DNA of 64,000 bases from Methylophaga sp. (GCA_020831825.1 JAFIFW010000009.1:44501-108500), one strand, 5' to 3'. Positions 29,974 to 40,110 are shown, counted from the first letter of the stretch. Notes: generated by a model not told the origin, from the sequence alone. Translations and numbers: made by a program.

Positions 29974-29997
29974 TGGCGCTGACCAACCGCAGCGCCA
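29974..29997. repeat. inverted repeat between clpB and focA
   Basis: TGGCGCTG and CAGCGCCA form a perfect 8-bp stem with an 8-nt loop, 76 bp downstream of the clpB stop. No T-run follows on the minus strand, so it is not a classical terminator. It may be a 3'-end hairpin of the clpB message or a protein site. Confidence 0.4.
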
Positions 29998-30072
29998 TGA
30001 CGGACCCTGCATTAATGAAATTTGATCATTTCACAAGGATCCGCCTGACCCTGTGGTTGTGCTGTTTACAAC

Positions 30073-32658
30073 TCAGTGCTTGAGCTCGCTGTTGAAGGTT
30101 AGCATCTCATCCTCCAAATCGACTTTGATCACTTGACCGGCGCTAAAGCGTCCGGCCAGTAAGTCCTGCGCCAAAGGATTTTCCAGATCATGCTGGATAA
30201 CTCGCTTCAACGGACGCGCACCATAGACAGGATCAAAACCTGCCGCAGCAATATGATCCAGTGCCGCATCACTGACCTGCAGTGTCAGATCACGGTCAGC
30301 CAGTCGTTGCCGTAAATGGGCCATCTGAATTTCAGCAATGCTGCGAATCTGCTCTTTTTGCAAGGGATGAAAGACAACAACATCATCGACCCGGTTGATA
30401 AATTCCGGCCGGAAGTGCTGACCCACAATTTCCATCACGGCGGACTTCATTTGCTGATAATTTTCCTCACCGGCCATTTCCTGTATCACGCTGGATCCAA
30501 GATTTGAGGTCATGACGATCACCGTGTTGCGGAAATCCACTGTTCGGCCTTGACCATCTGTCAAACGACCATCATCCAATACCTGCAACAGAATATTGAA
30601 AACATCTGGATGGGCTTTTTCGACTTCGTCCAGCAAAATCACCGAGTAAGGTTTACGACGAACCGCCTCAGTCAAATAACCGCCTTCTTCATAACCGACA
30701 TAACCTGGAGGCGCACCCACCAGTCGCGCCACTGAGTGTTTTTCCATGAATTCAGACATATCAATCCGAACCATGGCTTCTTCAGTATCAAACAAAAAGC
30801 TGGCTAATGCTTTGCAAAGCTCAGTTTTTCCCACACCAGTCGGCCCCAGGAACAGGAAAGAACCATTAGGCCGATTCGGATCTGACAATCCTGCGCGACT
30901 GCGACGAATGGCATTGGCAACCGTGGTCACGGCTTCATCCTGCCCAACGACTCGAAGATGCAGTGCCTCGTCCATCTTCAACAGCTTGTCGCGCTCGCCT
31001 TCCAGCATCTTGCTGACCGGAATACCGGTCCATTTAGAGACCACTTCGGCAATTTCTTCCTCACCCACTTTGTTACGAAGCAGGGTAAATTCCTGCATCT
31101 CTGCCTGGGTTGCCATATCCAGCTGTTTTTCAAGCTCAGGGATACGTCCGTATTGCAGTTTTGCCATCTTTTCATAATCGGCATTGCGATTGGCGGCTTC
31201 CAACTCAAAGCGAGCTTTTTCCAGCTCCTCACGAACATGCTGGCTGCCATGTAAGGCGGCTTTTTCCGATTTCCAGACTTCCTCTAGGTCGGTATATTCA
31301 CGCGCCAGTTTTTTCATCTCTGACTCAAGTGTATCCAGCCGTTTTTTGGAGGCATCATCGCTCTCTTTCTGCAAGGCGACCCGCTCAATTCTTAGTTGAA
31401 TCAGGCGTCTTTCCAGTCGATCCAGCACTTCCGGCTTGGAATCAATTTCCATGCGGATACGACTGGCCGCTTCGTCAATCAGGTCAATCGCCTTGTCAGG
31501 CAAGTTGCGGTCGGTAATGTAGCGATGAGACAGCGTTGCCGCCGCCACAATGGCTGGATCGGTGATATCAACTTTATGATGCAGCGCATATTTCTCACTC
31601 AGGCCACGCAAAATGCCGATCGTCGACTCGACACTGGGTTCGCCCACCAGCACCTTCTGAAAACGTCGTTCCAGTGCAGCATCTTTTTCCACATATTGCC
31701 GATATTCATCCAGCGTGGTTGCACCGATACAATGCAGCTCACCGCGAGCCAACGCTGGCTTGAGCATGTTGCCAGCATCCATCGAACCCTCGGCTTTGCC
31801 GGCACCAACCATGGTGTGAATTTCATCAATAAACAGGATGATCTGACCTTCCTGTTTTGATAAATCATTCAAGACGGCTTTCAGGCGTTCCTCAAACTCA
31901 CCACGGAATTTTGCACCGGCGATCAGTGAGCCCATATCCAGTGCCAAGACTCTTTTGTGCTTCATTCCTTCGGGTACTTCGCCATTGACAATACGCTGGG
32001 CAAGCCCTTCAACAATCGCCGTTTTACCAACACCAGGTTCGCCAATCAGCACCGGATTATTTTTGGTGCGGCGTTGCAGCACCTGAATCGTACGACGAAT
32101 CTCATCATCACGACCGATGACGGGATCCAACTTGCCACTCTCGGCTCTGGCTGTCAGATCGATGGTGTACTTTTCCAAGGCCTGACGTTGCTCTTCAACA
32201 TTAGGGTCTGTCACTCGCTCACCGCCTCTGAGTTGTTCAATTGCCGCTTCAAGATTGGCTTTTGATGCGCCATGCTGCTTCAACAGCTCGCCGGTCTGAT
32301 TTTTGTCATCCACCGCCGCCAGCACAAAAAGCTCACTGGAAATATATTGATCCTGTCGTTGCTGGGCGAGTTTGTCGCATTGATTGAGCAGACGACGCAG
32401 ATCTTGTGACACATGAATATCGCCGCTGGCCGCTTCAACTTGAGCGATGCGGTTCAGCTGTTGTTCCAGCTCTGCCTGATAGGCAGGCACATTCACTCCA
32501 CAACGAGCCAACAATGGTTTGACCGAACCGCCTTGTTGATTCAGCAGTGACAGCATCAAATGCACCGGTTCGATAAATTGATGGTCGCGCCCGACAGCCA
32601 GACTCTGCGCAGCTGCCAGAGCTTCCTGAAACTTGCTGGTGAATTTATCTATCTGCAT
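30073..32658 (-). CDS. clpB: ClpB, ATP-dependent disaggregase
   Basis: ClpB is a hexameric AAA+ chaperone that pulls proteins out of aggregates together with DnaK. The 861 aa are full length. An N-terminal Clp repeat domain comes first, then AAA1 with Walker [10 protein letters not shown] (about 205-213) and Walker B ILFIDEIH. The coiled-coil M domain spans about 410-530 (rich in Glu/Lys/Arg/Leu), and AAA2 has GPTGVGKTE and [21 protein letters not shown] near-perfect heat-shock promoter lies at 32691-32718. Confidence 0.98.
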   Translation of the reverse strand: MQIDKFTSKFQEALAAAQSLAVGRDHQFIEPVHLMLSLLNQQGGSVKPLLARCGVNVPAYQAELEQQLNRIAQVEAASGDIHVSQDLRRLLNQCDKLAQQRQDQYISSELFVLAAVDDKNQTGELLKQHGASKANLEAAIEQLRGGERVTDPNVEEQRQALEKYTIDLTARAESGKLDPVIGRDDEIRRTIQVLQRRTKNNPVLIGEPGVGKTAIVEGLAQRIVNGEVPEGMKHKRVLALDMGSLIAGAKFRGEFEERLKAVLNDLSKQEGQIILFIDEIHTMVGAGKAEGSMDAGNMLKPALARGELHCIGATTLDEYRQYVEKDAALERRFQKVLVGEPSVESTIGILRGLSEKYALHHKVDITDPAIVAAATLSHRYITDRNLPDKAIDLIDEAASRIRMEIDSKPEVLDRLERRLIQLRIERVALQKESDDASKKRLDTLESEMKKLAREYTDLEEVWKSEKAALHGSQHVREELEKARFELEAANRNADYEKMAKLQYGRIPELEKQLDMATQAEMQEFTLLRNKVGEEEIAEVVSKWTGIPVSKMLEGERDKLLKMDEALHLRVVGQDEAVTTVANAIRRSRAGLSDPNRPNGSFLFLGPTGVGKTELCKALASFLFDTEEAMVRIDMSEFMEKHSVARLVGAPPGYVGYEEGGYLTEAVRRKPYSVILLDEVEKAHPDVFNILLQVLDDGRLTDGQGRTVDFRNTVIVMTSNLGSSVIQEMAGEENYQQMKSAVMEIVGQHFRPEFINRVDDVVVFHPLQKEQIRSIAEIQMAHLRQRLADRDLTLQVSDAALDHIAAAGFDPVYGARPLKRVIQHDLENPLAQDLLAGRFSAGQVIKVDLEDEMLTFNSELKH

Positions 32659-32690
32659 GGCATATCCCTTGTAATACTAAGTTAATTAGC

Positions 32691-32718
32691 AAATGGGGGA
32701 CGCGCAATGAAATTCAAG
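32691..32718 (-). promoter_or_regulatory. sigma-32 (RpoH) heat-shock promoter of clpB
   Basis: On the minus strand CTTGAA (32713-32718) is followed after 14 bp by CCCCATTT (32691-32698). This matches the RpoH consensus CTTGAA-N13-15-CCCCATnT in every defined position. It lies 33 bp before the clpB ATG. Confidence 0.88.
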
Positions 32719-32765
32719 TGCCAGGGACAGTTTTGCCTTCATCCCTGAGTGATGGAAATGTTCGT

Positions 32766-33446
32766 TCAGTCAGCACTGGTTTGCTGCGCCGAGGTTTCAA
32801 TAAGTGTTTGCAGCCTTGACATGCCTGCTTCAAAGTTCGCGCCATCAATCATCAACGCTGGATATTGACTGATCTGTACTCGCCCTGGAATCAATGGTGC
32901 CAACAACACTTTGCCTTGTCCGGAAACACCGTCAATTCTAACCGGCAGTAATGGGGCTCCAGACCACATGGCCAATCGGGCCACACCCGCTTTTAATTTT
33001 CGGGGAGGATCGGTGTCCAGATGAATTTTACCGTGAGGAAACAAGGCAATCACATCGCCTTGCTGCAAAGCACGCAAGGCCTCACGCAAAGCTTTTTCGG
33101 GCCGTCCATGACGATCTACGGGAATACATCCGGAGAGTCGATACAGCCAGTTCAACATTGGCTTTCGATACTCTTCTTCAGCAATCAGAAAGCGCAGCGG
33201 CCTGGGGCTGGCAGTGATCAATAACAGTGGATCCAGACCGGATACATGATTAGCCGCCACAATGGCGGGCCCATGCTTTGGTAAATCTAACTGGTGTGCG
33301 CCCTGACGATGCACCACACGGCACAATAATCGCACCCAGCCGTCAATCCAATTGACCCGTGGACCACCCCAATCGGCACCTGCATGACGCAGGCCCCACC
33401 ACCAGAGCAGCGCCAACAGCAGCAAGATGAACAAAAAAACCAGCAT
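32766..33446 (-). CDS. lysophospholipid acyltransferase (PlsC-like)
   Basis: A 226-aa membrane-bound acyltransferase of the 1-acylglycerol-3-phosphate family. One N-terminal membrane helix (MLVFLFILLLLALLWWWGLR) is followed by the catalytic NHVSGLDPLLL (NHx4D motif, about residue 70), the CIPVDRHG block and ALFPHGKIHLD. It differs enough from housekeeping PlsC that it may act on other lysolipids. Its start overlaps the yciO stop by one base. Confidence 0.82.
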   Translation of the reverse strand: MLVFLFILLLLALLWWWGLRHAGADWGGPRVNWIDGWVRLLCRVVHRQGAHQLDLPKHGPAIVAANHVSGLDPLLLITASPRPLRFLIAEEEYRKPMLNWLYRLSGCIPVDRHGRPEKALREALRALQQGDVIALFPHGKIHLDTDPPRKLKAGVARLAMWSGAPLLPVRIDGVSGQGKVLLAPLIPGRVQISQYPALMIDGANFEAGMSRLQTLIETSAQQTSAD

Positions 33447-34069
33447 CAGACCTCAAATGCGCTGGCATCACCCATGCCGTAGCGAACAACTTCAGGAATA
33501 TCATCAATAAACTCAACAACCGTAGTCGGCTCTGCTCCGCAAGCGCCACCATCAATCACCAAATCGAGTTGTTTGCCGATACGGTCGATAATGTCGTCAG
33601 CTTCGGTCATCGGTAAATCATCGCCCGGCATTATCAATGTCGAACTCATTAAAGGCTCATTGAGTTCTTCAAGCAGGGCCAGAGCGATTGCATGTTTCGG
33701 AATACGCAAGCCGATGGTTTTTCGCTTGGCATGTTGCAGCCTGCGGGGTACCTCTTTGGTGGCTGGCAAAATAAAAGTGTATGGGCCGGGGGTGTGTGCC
33801 TTTATCAGGCGAAATACTGCGTTATTGACCTTTGCATAGGTCGATAACTCGGAAAAATCCCGGCAAACCAGTGTGAAATTATGGTCAGCATCCAGTTGCC
33901 GTATCCGGTGTATTCGCTCCATCGCCGCCTTGTCACCCAATTGGCAACCCAGTGCGTAACCGGTATCGGTTGGATAAGCAATCAACCCACCTCTGCGGAT
34001 AATCTCACAGGCCTGCTGGATCAGGCGCTTTTGTGGGTTTTCCGGATGAATTTGAAAAAACTGACTCAT
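33446..34069 (-). CDS. yciO: YciO, Sua5/YrdC-fold protein
   Basis: A 207-aa protein of the Sua5/YrdC/YciO family. The start MSQFFQIHPENPQKRLIQQA and the motif GGLIAYPTDTGYALGCQLG are those of YciO, the paralogue of the threonylcarbamoyl-AMP synthase TsaC. The fold binds nucleotides and double-stranded RNA. YciO itself has weak or uncertain activity in tRNA t6A synthesis. It lies between the PHP phosphoesterase and the acyltransferase, the usual yciO/yciV neighbourhood. Confidence 0.88.
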   Translation of the reverse strand: MSQFFQIHPENPQKRLIQQACEIIRRGGLIAYPTDTGYALGCQLGDKAAMERIHRIRQLDADHNFTLVCRDFSELSTYAKVNNAVFRLIKAHTPGPYTFILPATKEVPRRLQHAKRKTIGLRIPKHAIALALLEELNEPLMSSTLIMPGDDLPMTEADDIIDRIGKQLDLVIDGGACGAEPTTVVEFIDDIPEVVRYGMGDASAFEV

Positions 34070-34105
34070 AAATGGGTTTCCTGATGAGAGATAGCTAAGA
34101 CGCGA

Positions 34106-34936
34106 TTATTGCCAAAGCTGCCAGATAGGTGTTGATTCTGAAGGTAAGTCGGTGATCTGCCCCAGCTCTGACCACTGTTTGTCAGGGCTGTGAAAGTCAC
34201 TGCCACAGGAGGCAAACAGCTCATACTGATTGGCAATGCGTGCCATGACTTTGACTTCTTCAGGATGTTGTCTTCCAGAAGCAACTTCAAAGCCAACGCC
34301 ACCCGCCGACTTAAAATCCGTGATCAAGGCTCGCAGTTTAGTAGCCGTCATTTTGTACCTGGCCGGATGCGCAATCACCGCTTGCCCGCCAGAGGCGGTA
34401 ATCCAGCGTACAGCGTCCTCCAATGAGGCCCATTGTCCGGGTACATAACCAGGCTTTGTGCGAACCAGAAATCGCTTGAACACATCGTTCATATCTCGTG
34501 CATGGCCTGTTTCCACCAAAAACTTGGCAAAGTGTACTCGGCCTAGCATCGTCGCTGAGGCATGTTTGCTGGCCCCTTCCAGTGCACCGGCAATACCCGC
34601 CTTGTCGAGTCGTTTGGCTATTTCCTCGGCACGATGCTGACGATATTGCCGAAGCCCGGATAATCCCTGCTGCAACTCCTCATTGGCAGGGTCAACATTC
34701 AGCCCGACGATATGAAGGGTTTTGGTATGCCAACTCACTGAAATTTCAACGCCGTTAATGAGTTTCAGTGCCGTGTTTGCGGCGGCAGCGCTGGCTTCTG
34801 CAAGCCCCTCTGTGCCATCGTGATCGGTCAACGCCAACACATCGACACCCTTTTCCAAGGCTCGATTGATAAGTGCATTCGGCGACAGGGAACCATCGGA
34901 AGCGGTCGAGTGACAGTGCAGGTCATAGTGAGTCAT
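34106..34936 (-). CDS. PHP-domain phosphoesterase (RNase AM / YciV family)
   Basis: A 276-aa PHP-domain protein. Metal-binding motifs are DLHCHSTASDGSLSP at the N terminus, LALTDHDGTEGL, and SCGSDFHSPDKQW near the C terminus. The family member YciV (RNase AM, TrpH) is a 5'-3' exoribonuclease that matures rRNA 5' ends and hydrolyses short oligonucleotides. I start at ATG 34936 (MTHYDLHCHST); an ATG three codons upstream is also possible and neither has a strong ribosome-binding site. It diverges from yciB. Confidence 0.88.
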   Translation of the reverse strand: MTHYDLHCHSTASDGSLSPNALINRALEKGVDVLALTDHDGTEGLAEASAAAANTALKLINGVEISVSWHTKTLHIVGLNVDPANEELQQGLSGLRQYRQHRAEEIAKRLDKAGIAGALEGASKHASATMLGRVHFAKFLVETGHARDMNDVFKRFLVRTKPGYVPGQWASLEDAVRWITASGGQAVIAHPARYKMTATKLRALITDFKSAGGVGFEVASGRQHPEEVKVMARIANQYELFASCGSDFHSPDKQWSELGQITDLPSESTPIWQLWQ

Positions 34937-34989
34937 GAGATACATTTTACGTTAGAATGCGTCATCACTGAATGAATCATTAAGATCTC

Positions 34990-35580
34990 ATGAAACTGTT
35001 GTCTGACTTTTTGCCGATTCTGCTGTTTTTTCTTGCCTATAAATTCGGCGGTGGCGAATACAGTTTCGCAGGCGAGGTATATCTGGTTGAGGGAATTTAT
35101 GCCGCCACGGCGGTGATGATTGTGGCGACACTGCTGCAGGTCAGCTACACATGGCTGCGTTATCGAAAAGTCGAAAAAATTCACCTGTTAACGCTGGTGC
35201 TGGTTATGCTGCTCGGTGGTGCGACTCTGTGGTTACAAAACCCGGAGTTTGTCATGTGGAAACCCACCGCAGTGAACTGGCTGTTTGCACTGGGCTTTGT
35301 GGCTGCCAGGGTGTTCACCGACAAATCCTTACTGGAAAGGCTGATGGCCGAACACGTCCACATGCCCGCCAAGGTCTGGTCCCGGCTGAATACCGCCTGG
35401 GTATTGTTTTTTATTCTGTCCGGCATTGCCAACATCTGGGTTGCGTACAACTTTTCTGAAGCAACCTGGGTCAACTTTAAATTATTTGGCATGCTGGGCC
35501 TGACTATTCTGTTTATCATCGGCCAGTCTGTTTATTTGGCCAAACACGCAACTGAAGTCCCAAAAAAGGCACAGGAATAA
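34990..35580 (+). CDS. yciB: YciB/IspZ, inner membrane intracellular septation protein
   Basis: A 196-aa polytopic membrane protein of the IspZ/YciB family, starting MKLLSDFLPILLFFLAYKFG, with about five membrane helices and the conserved LFALGFVAARVFTDKSLLER and LNTAWVLFFILSGIANIWVA. It interacts with cell-elongation and division proteins and supports normal envelope synthesis in Escherichia coli. It leads a yciB-yciI-bolA set with gaps of 3 bp and a 4-bp overlap. Confidence 0.95.
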   Translation: MKLLSDFLPILLFFLAYKFGGGEYSFAGEVYLVEGIYAATAVMIVATLLQVSYTWLRYRKVEKIHLLTLVLVMLLGGATLWLQNPEFVMWKPTAVNWLFALGFVAARVFTDKSLLERLMAEHVHMPAKVWSRLNTAWVLFFILSGIANIWVAYNFSEATWVNFKLFGMLGLTILFIIGQSVYLAKHATEVPKKAQE

Positions 35581-35583
35581 CCC

Positions 35584-35883
35584 ATGTGGTACGCAATTAT
35601 CAGTCAGGACACACCTGACAGTCTGCAAAAACGATTGGCGGCAAGACCGGCTCATCTTGAGCGGCTGGAGGCGCTAAAAAACGAAGGCCGCCTGCTATTG
35701 GCAGGTCCTCACCCAGCCATTGATAGTGAAGATCCCGGCAGCGCTGGTTTTACCGGAAGTCTGGTCGTCGCTGAGTTTGCTGATCTCGGCAGCGCACAGC
35801 AATGGGCGGATGCCGACCCTTATGTCACCGCAGGTGTTTATGCTCAAGTGATAGTCAAACCCTTTCGCAAGGTAATGCCATGA
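35584..35883 (+). CDS. yciI: YciI family protein
   Basis: A 99-aa protein with the YCII fold (ferredoxin-like). The N terminus [20 protein letters not shown] and the HPAID and [18 protein letters not shown] segments are typical of YciI. Related proteins show weak hydrolase or dehydrochlorinase-like activity, but the cellular role is not known. Its stop overlaps the bolA start by 4 bp. Confidence 0.92.
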   Translation: MWYAIISQDTPDSLQKRLAARPAHLERLEALKNEGRLLLAGPHPAIDSEDPGSAGFTGSLVVAEFADLGSAQQWADADPYVTAGVYAQVIVKPFRKVMP

Positions 35884-36155
35884 CCGACACCACCGAACAA
35901 TTGCGGCAACGTCTGCAAAGTCTTGAACCCCAAACCCTGAAAATCATTGATGAAAGTCATCTGCATGTAGGCCATGCCGGAAATACCGGTGGCAAGCATT
36001 ACCGCATACTGATTGTCAGTGATGCATTTCAGGGGCTGGGGCTGCTGCAGCGACACCGACTGGTATACGACAGCGTAGGTTCATTGATGCAATCCCATAT
36101 TCATGCCTTAAGTATTCAGGCAAAAACACCCGCAGAATCAGGTCTGGACAGCTAA
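35880..36155 (+). CDS. bolA: BolA-family protein
   Basis: A 91-aa BolA-like protein. BolA proteins partner with monothiol glutaredoxins in iron-sulfur handling and can act as transcription regulators. The characteristic core is visible: [15 protein letters not shown], then [20 protein letters not shown] and [20 protein letters not shown], with the conserved His residues. The true start is the ATG at 35880, overlapping the yciI stop (ATGA). An upstream extension of the same frame is not coding. Confidence 0.92.
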   Translation: MTDTTEQLRQRLQSLEPQTLKIIDESHLHVGHAGNTGGKHYRILIVSDAFQGLGLLQRHRLVYDSVGSLMQSHIHALSIQAKTPAESGLDS

Positions 36156-36161
36156 CAGCCC

Positions 36162-38360
36162 ATGGCCGAACAAGACAGCAAAGCGCGCAATCAGGCTTTT
36201 CTGCAACAACTGGAAAAACAACGTCTTCAAAAACCCTGCCAGCGAGTCATCGACTTGCGGGGCCGGGTTCCCGGTGATTGTGATGCCTATGAATTTGCTG
36301 GCCGGGTGCACTATCTCGATGACCGTGCCTATCTGATACTCAAGCAGCTTATGGACCGCACCCAGGGCCAATATACCGTGGGTGTCTACGAAGCATTACA
36401 ACGTGCTTTGAAAAAATTGGCCCCCACAGAAACCAATGAGGCGTTCAGCGCCGAACAACTGGTGTTGCAACGAGACCCAACCAGGCCGCAACATCTCAGA
36501 TTTGATCAAACCCTGCAGCGACAGGACCCCCGAATTCGCCATATCACGCCTCTGACTCTGTCACTGAAGGACGTGGAATACCGGGCGGCGACCGTTGATC
36601 TGACTACCAGCAGCCTGCGTATCAGCATGAAAAGAGCTTTTACCCTTGAGCTGGCTGACGAAATACTGGTGACCTTTAACTCACTGCAAAGCGAAGCACC
36701 AGAAGGATTGTTAAGCAACAACCCCTATCGAATCAGCAGACTTGATCATGATACCCAGCACAGCTACGCCGTACTGACCCGGCAACGCGAAGCCAATGAT
36801 CAACTCAGTCAGTGGTGGGATGACTGGATTCAGCAACAACTGCAACCAGGAGTGATTGAGCTGCAAAGCGAATTGTTTAATCTGGCCCGGCAGTTCTACC
36901 TGAGAATCTACAGCCGAATGTTGCCCAGTCCGCTGCTCTGGCTGGATGGCGATAATGATCCACCAGCAGTCAGTGTGTTGCATATCGGCAAGGCAAGCTC
37001 TGAATTGATCGCAGTGATGCAATCGCCCATGCCATTGCCCTTATCAGCGATGATGGCCGATCAGCAGGACCGCCTGCTGTTGGTCTCTGACAATCCAGAC
37101 ACTGCCTTGTATTGCAGAGTTGATGAGGCCTCAGCCGTCAGAGCCATGCTGGCTGCCCACCAGCAGAAGCCCGGCAGCCGTTTATTGTGCTTGCAGATCA
37201 GCCGTGTCACGGTGGATCCCAACCAGCATCAGCAAGAACTCAATCAGCTGGCAGGCATCGATCATTCAGCTGCCACACATCTGGAAACCATACTAGACTC
37301 TCTGACTGGCTTGCTGCGCATCAATGACATCACTGCCATTGTAGAAAACCTGCCCAGCATCACCACGGGCAAAGATGCCTTGACCGAAGTCAGCACACAA
37401 ATTCCATTGCCATTGCCACAGGTACTTCGTCACGAAATTCGCCGTCAGCATCAGCGATATGTTGTGCGCACTCCGGTAGAACTGACTTTCAACGAAAAAC
37501 ATCATGCTTTTGAGAGCGTTGATCTCTCGACCACAGGCATTGGCTTGCAGATGGATGGAGATGTCCATATTCCGGAGCAGAGCCGGGTGAGCCTGTTTTT
37601 TCCGCGCTGGCAATCGCAAAGCAAAGGTCTGAAATTAAGCGATATCCCCTATGTGGTGAAAGACCATCACCAGTGGGACGGAAAAACCTATCTGGGCCTG
37701 GAGCGTATCGTGAGGCAGTGTCGTCCCGGTATCAATGACTTCTTTGATTCAGTATTGCAACGTAACCGCGATTCATTGCTGTTGCATCATGATGATGTTG
37801 TGGTGAGTCAGCAAAGCCGCATTTTCAGTCATCTGATCAGCCACTATCTGCAGCCAGCACTGTTGTTCTTTGGCATGTCCGAAGATCAGCATCGTATTCT
37901 TCAAGCAGTGGCAATGACCGAACCTGCTGCTCAGCATTATGATGATGGATTCTGGGCGGCGCTGAGTGGCCAGGTATCTGCGATGAGTCGCCCGCTCAAA
38001 CCACAATTGTCTACCTGTAAAGATCAACTGGATTTTGGTATCTATGCCTGCCAGTTAGGCCCCGAAAGTGACTGGATGATCAGGCTGGGAGATGAGTTTG
38101 AAACACCGACTGAAAAACTCCGCTTCATCAAACTTGCCTTAAGCGCGCCAAAGCATGGTTTTTTTCAGTGCAAACTGATGCCGTTCAAAGCCGCAGGTCT
38201 TGAGCAGGAAGTCGATTTGCAACAACAACTGTTGCGACTGAGACAATACAGCGGCCACAAAGTGAAAAATATTCGTGAAACCTTCAGCAGCCTGTTTGCT
38301 GTGGCGGAACTGCATGATATGACTCAGCTGATGGCTGATCTCTGTAAAAACAGCCAATAA
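36162..38360 (+). CDS. large PilZ-domain protein
   Basis: A 732-aa cytoplasmic protein with a canonical c-di-GMP-binding PilZ signature near residues 425-455: RRQHQRYVVR (RxxxR type), then VDLSTTGIGLQMDG (DxSxxG). An earlier segment at about residues 125-165 (YRAATVDLTTSSLRISMKRA) has the shape of a second PilZ domain without the arginine motif. The remaining parts, including a 170-residue C-terminal region, match nothing I recognise. It lies 6 bp after bolA and converges on pmbA. A role in surface attachment or motility is an inference. Confidence 0.82.
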   Translation: MAEQDSKARNQAFLQQLEKQRLQKPCQRVIDLRGRVPGDCDAYEFAGRVHYLDDRAYLILKQLMDRTQGQYTVGVYEALQRALKKLAPTETNEAFSAEQLVLQRDPTRPQHLRFDQTLQRQDPRIRHITPLTLSLKDVEYRAATVDLTTSSLRISMKRAFTLELADEILVTFNSLQSEAPEGLLSNNPYRISRLDHDTQHSYAVLTRQREANDQLSQWWDDWIQQQLQPGVIELQSELFNLARQFYLRIYSRMLPSPLLWLDGDNDPPAVSVLHIGKASSELIAVMQSPMPLPLSAMMADQQDRLLLVSDNPDTALYCRVDEASAVRAMLAAHQQKPGSRLLCLQISRVTVDPNQHQQELNQLAGIDHSAATHLETILDSLTGLLRINDITAIVENLPSITTGKDALTEVSTQIPLPLPQVLRHEIRRQHQRYVVRTPVELTFNEKHHAFESVDLSTTGIGLQMDGDVHIPEQSRVSLFFPRWQSQSKGLKLSDIPYVVKDHHQWDGKTYLGLERIVRQCRPGINDFFDSVLQRNRDSLLLHHDDVVVSQQSRIFSHLISHYLQPALLFFGMSEDQHRILQAVAMTEPAAQHYDDGFWAALSGQVSAMSRPLKPQLSTCKDQLDFGIYACQLGPESDWMIRLGDEFETPTEKLRFIKLALSAPKHGFFQCKLMPFKAAGLEQEVDLQQQLLRLRQYSGHKVKNIRETFSSLFAVAELHDMTQLMADLCKNSQ

Positions 38361-38374
38361 AAACCGGCGATGCG

Positions 38375-39709
38375 CTAACCCTGCCCCGCCACTGTCATAC
38401 GATCAATCCAGACGGATCCTGTGCGGGTGTTGCCACGCAGATCCACATCGTTGGCAATGGCCTGAATTCCCAAAAACATATCCGGCAAGCGACCGGCAAT
38501 GGTGAATTCATCAATGGGATATTGAATCTGACCACCTTCAACCCAGAAACCTGCCGCGCCCTGAGAATAGTCACCCGTCACAATATTGCTGCCCATGCCC
38601 ATGGTTTCAGTGACAATCACGCCTCTGTCCATCTCCTTGAGCAAACCGGCAAAATCCAAATCACCGGTATCAATGGTCAGGTTATGCACGCCACCGGCAT
38701 TTGCCGTGGTTTGCATATTCAGCTTGCGGGCCGAATAGCTATCCAGCACATAGCCTTGCAAGACACCATCAGCCACAATATCTCGCGCCTGTGTCGCCAC
38801 ACCCTCGCCATCAAAAGCAGCGCTGCCAAGCCCTTTCAGCATGTGCGGCTGTTCGTGGATATGGATAAATTCAGGAAAGATCTGACGACCAAGGTGATCC
38901 AGCAAAAAACTCGACTGCCGATACTGGGCACTGCCACGAATCGCGGCAATCAACTGACCAAACAGCGAGGAGGCGATTTCCGCTGCAAATATCACAGGAT
39001 ACTGACCGGTTGTAATCTCTTTGGCATCAAGTCGGCGCAGCGTGTGTCGTGCAGCCGTTTGCCCGACCTGAACAGCAGAACTCAAATCGCTGGCATCACG
39101 AGCGACATCGTACCAGTAGTCGCGTTGCATGCCCTCACTGTCAGTGGCAATCAAGGTGCATGAGATACTGTGCCGACTGGACTTTACCTGCCCAGAGAAA
39201 CCATGACTGTTGGCATAGACTCTCTGACCATGATGACTGGAAATGCTGGCTCCTTCGGAGTTACTGATGCGCTGGTCGAAATCACGTCCTGCCTGTTCAC
39301 ATTGCATGGCAATGGCAATCGCTTCATCCGCCTCAAGTGACCAGGGATGACACAAAGACAAGTCTGGAATCTGTTTTGCCATCAATGCCGCATCAGCCAG
39401 TCCCGCATAAGGGTCTGGCTGAGTGTGTTTGGCAATACTGCAAGCGCGGCTGACAGTCTCTGTCAGTGCATCAGGACGCAGATCTGATGAGCTGGCTGAA
39501 GCCTTGCTCTGTCCGAAATAAACGGTGACAGCAAGTCCGGTATCGTTGTTGTGTTCCAGTGTTTCTACATCACCCTGACGCACCGTCACTGACAATCCCT
39601 GACTGTGACTGACGCCAGCCTCTGCTGCTGAGGCGCCGAGACGCTTGGCTTCTTTTAATACAAATTCTGCTGCTGACTGTAAAGCTTCAATGTTTTTCTG
39701 TTGACTCAT
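38375..39709 (-). CDS. pmbA: PmbA, TldD/PmbA-family metalloprotease subunit
   Basis: PmbA (TldE) partners with TldD in a metalloprotease that matures some modified peptides and degrades unfolded peptides. The 444-aa protein has GLSVTVRQGDVETLEHNNDT near the N terminus and the C-terminal domain with GEGVATQARDIVADGVLQGY, MGMGSNIVTGDYSQGAAGFW and VEGGQIQYPIDEFTIAGRL. The metal motif HExxxH belongs to TldD and is not expected here. It overlaps the JAMM peptidase gene by 4 bp. Confidence 0.95.
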   Translation of the reverse strand: MSQQKNIEALQSAAEFVLKEAKRLGASAAEAGVSHSQGLSVTVRQGDVETLEHNNDTGLAVTVYFGQSKASASSSDLRPDALTETVSRACSIAKHTQPDPYAGLADAALMAKQIPDLSLCHPWSLEADEAIAIAMQCEQAGRDFDQRISNSEGASISSHHGQRVYANSHGFSGQVKSSRHSISCTLIATDSEGMQRDYWYDVARDASDLSSAVQVGQTAARHTLRRLDAKEITTGQYPVIFAAEIASSLFGQLIAAIRGSAQYRQSSFLLDHLGRQIFPEFIHIHEQPHMLKGLGSAAFDGEGVATQARDIVADGVLQGYVLDSYSARKLNMQTTANAGGVHNLTIDTGDLDFAGLLKEMDRGVIVTETMGMGSNIVTGDYSQGAAGFWVEGGQIQYPIDEFTIAGRLPDMFLGIQAIANDVDLRGNTRTGSVWIDRMTVAGQG

Positions 39710-40110
39710 AGAATCAGTTCTACCTCTTGGGGAGTCGCATCTCGCAAATAAAATCCGCGCATCTCCAGCACACCACGTGTGTTGAGTGAAATAATCAGAT
39801 ACAAGGCGTCCGGATACTCGGCCTCCGCCACATCTATTTTTGAAGGCAATGCCGGCGAATCCGGGTGCGAATGATAAATGGCAAACAGCTGTTCGCCGCG
39901 TGACTGCATGTGTTTAAAGGCTTCGATCTGTTCGCTGGCATTCAGCGCAAACAGGACACTACTGTCTATGGCTGCGTTATCGATTGGATAGCAATGGAAA
40001 TGTTCCTGTCTGCGCCCCACCAGACCGCACACTTCTCGGCCAGGTGATAACTGGGCTTCATGCAGTAGCTGATTGGCCAGCGTGCGAGGTATTTGTATAG
40101 TTTCAGTCAT
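39706..40110 (-). CDS. M67-family JAMM/MPN+ metallopeptidase
   Basis: A 134-aa Mov34/MPN/PAD-1 family protein with a complete JAMM zinc site: glutamate in GREVCGLVGR (about residue 27) and YHSHPDSPALPSKID (HxHPx7SxxD). Bacterial stand-alone JAMM peptidases trim C-terminal tails from ubiquitin-like sulfur carriers in cysteine, thiamine or molybdopterin pathways. It lies 3 bp after an E1-like adenylyltransferase, which supports such a role. No ubiquitin-like carrier gene is seen nearby. Confidence 0.88.
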   Translation of the reverse strand: MTETIQIPRTLANQLLHEAQLSPGREVCGLVGRRQEHFHCYPIDNAAIDSSVLFALNASEQIEAFKHMQSRGEQLFAIYHSHPDSPALPSKIDVAEAEYPDALYLIISLNTRGVLEMRGFYLRDATPQEVELIL

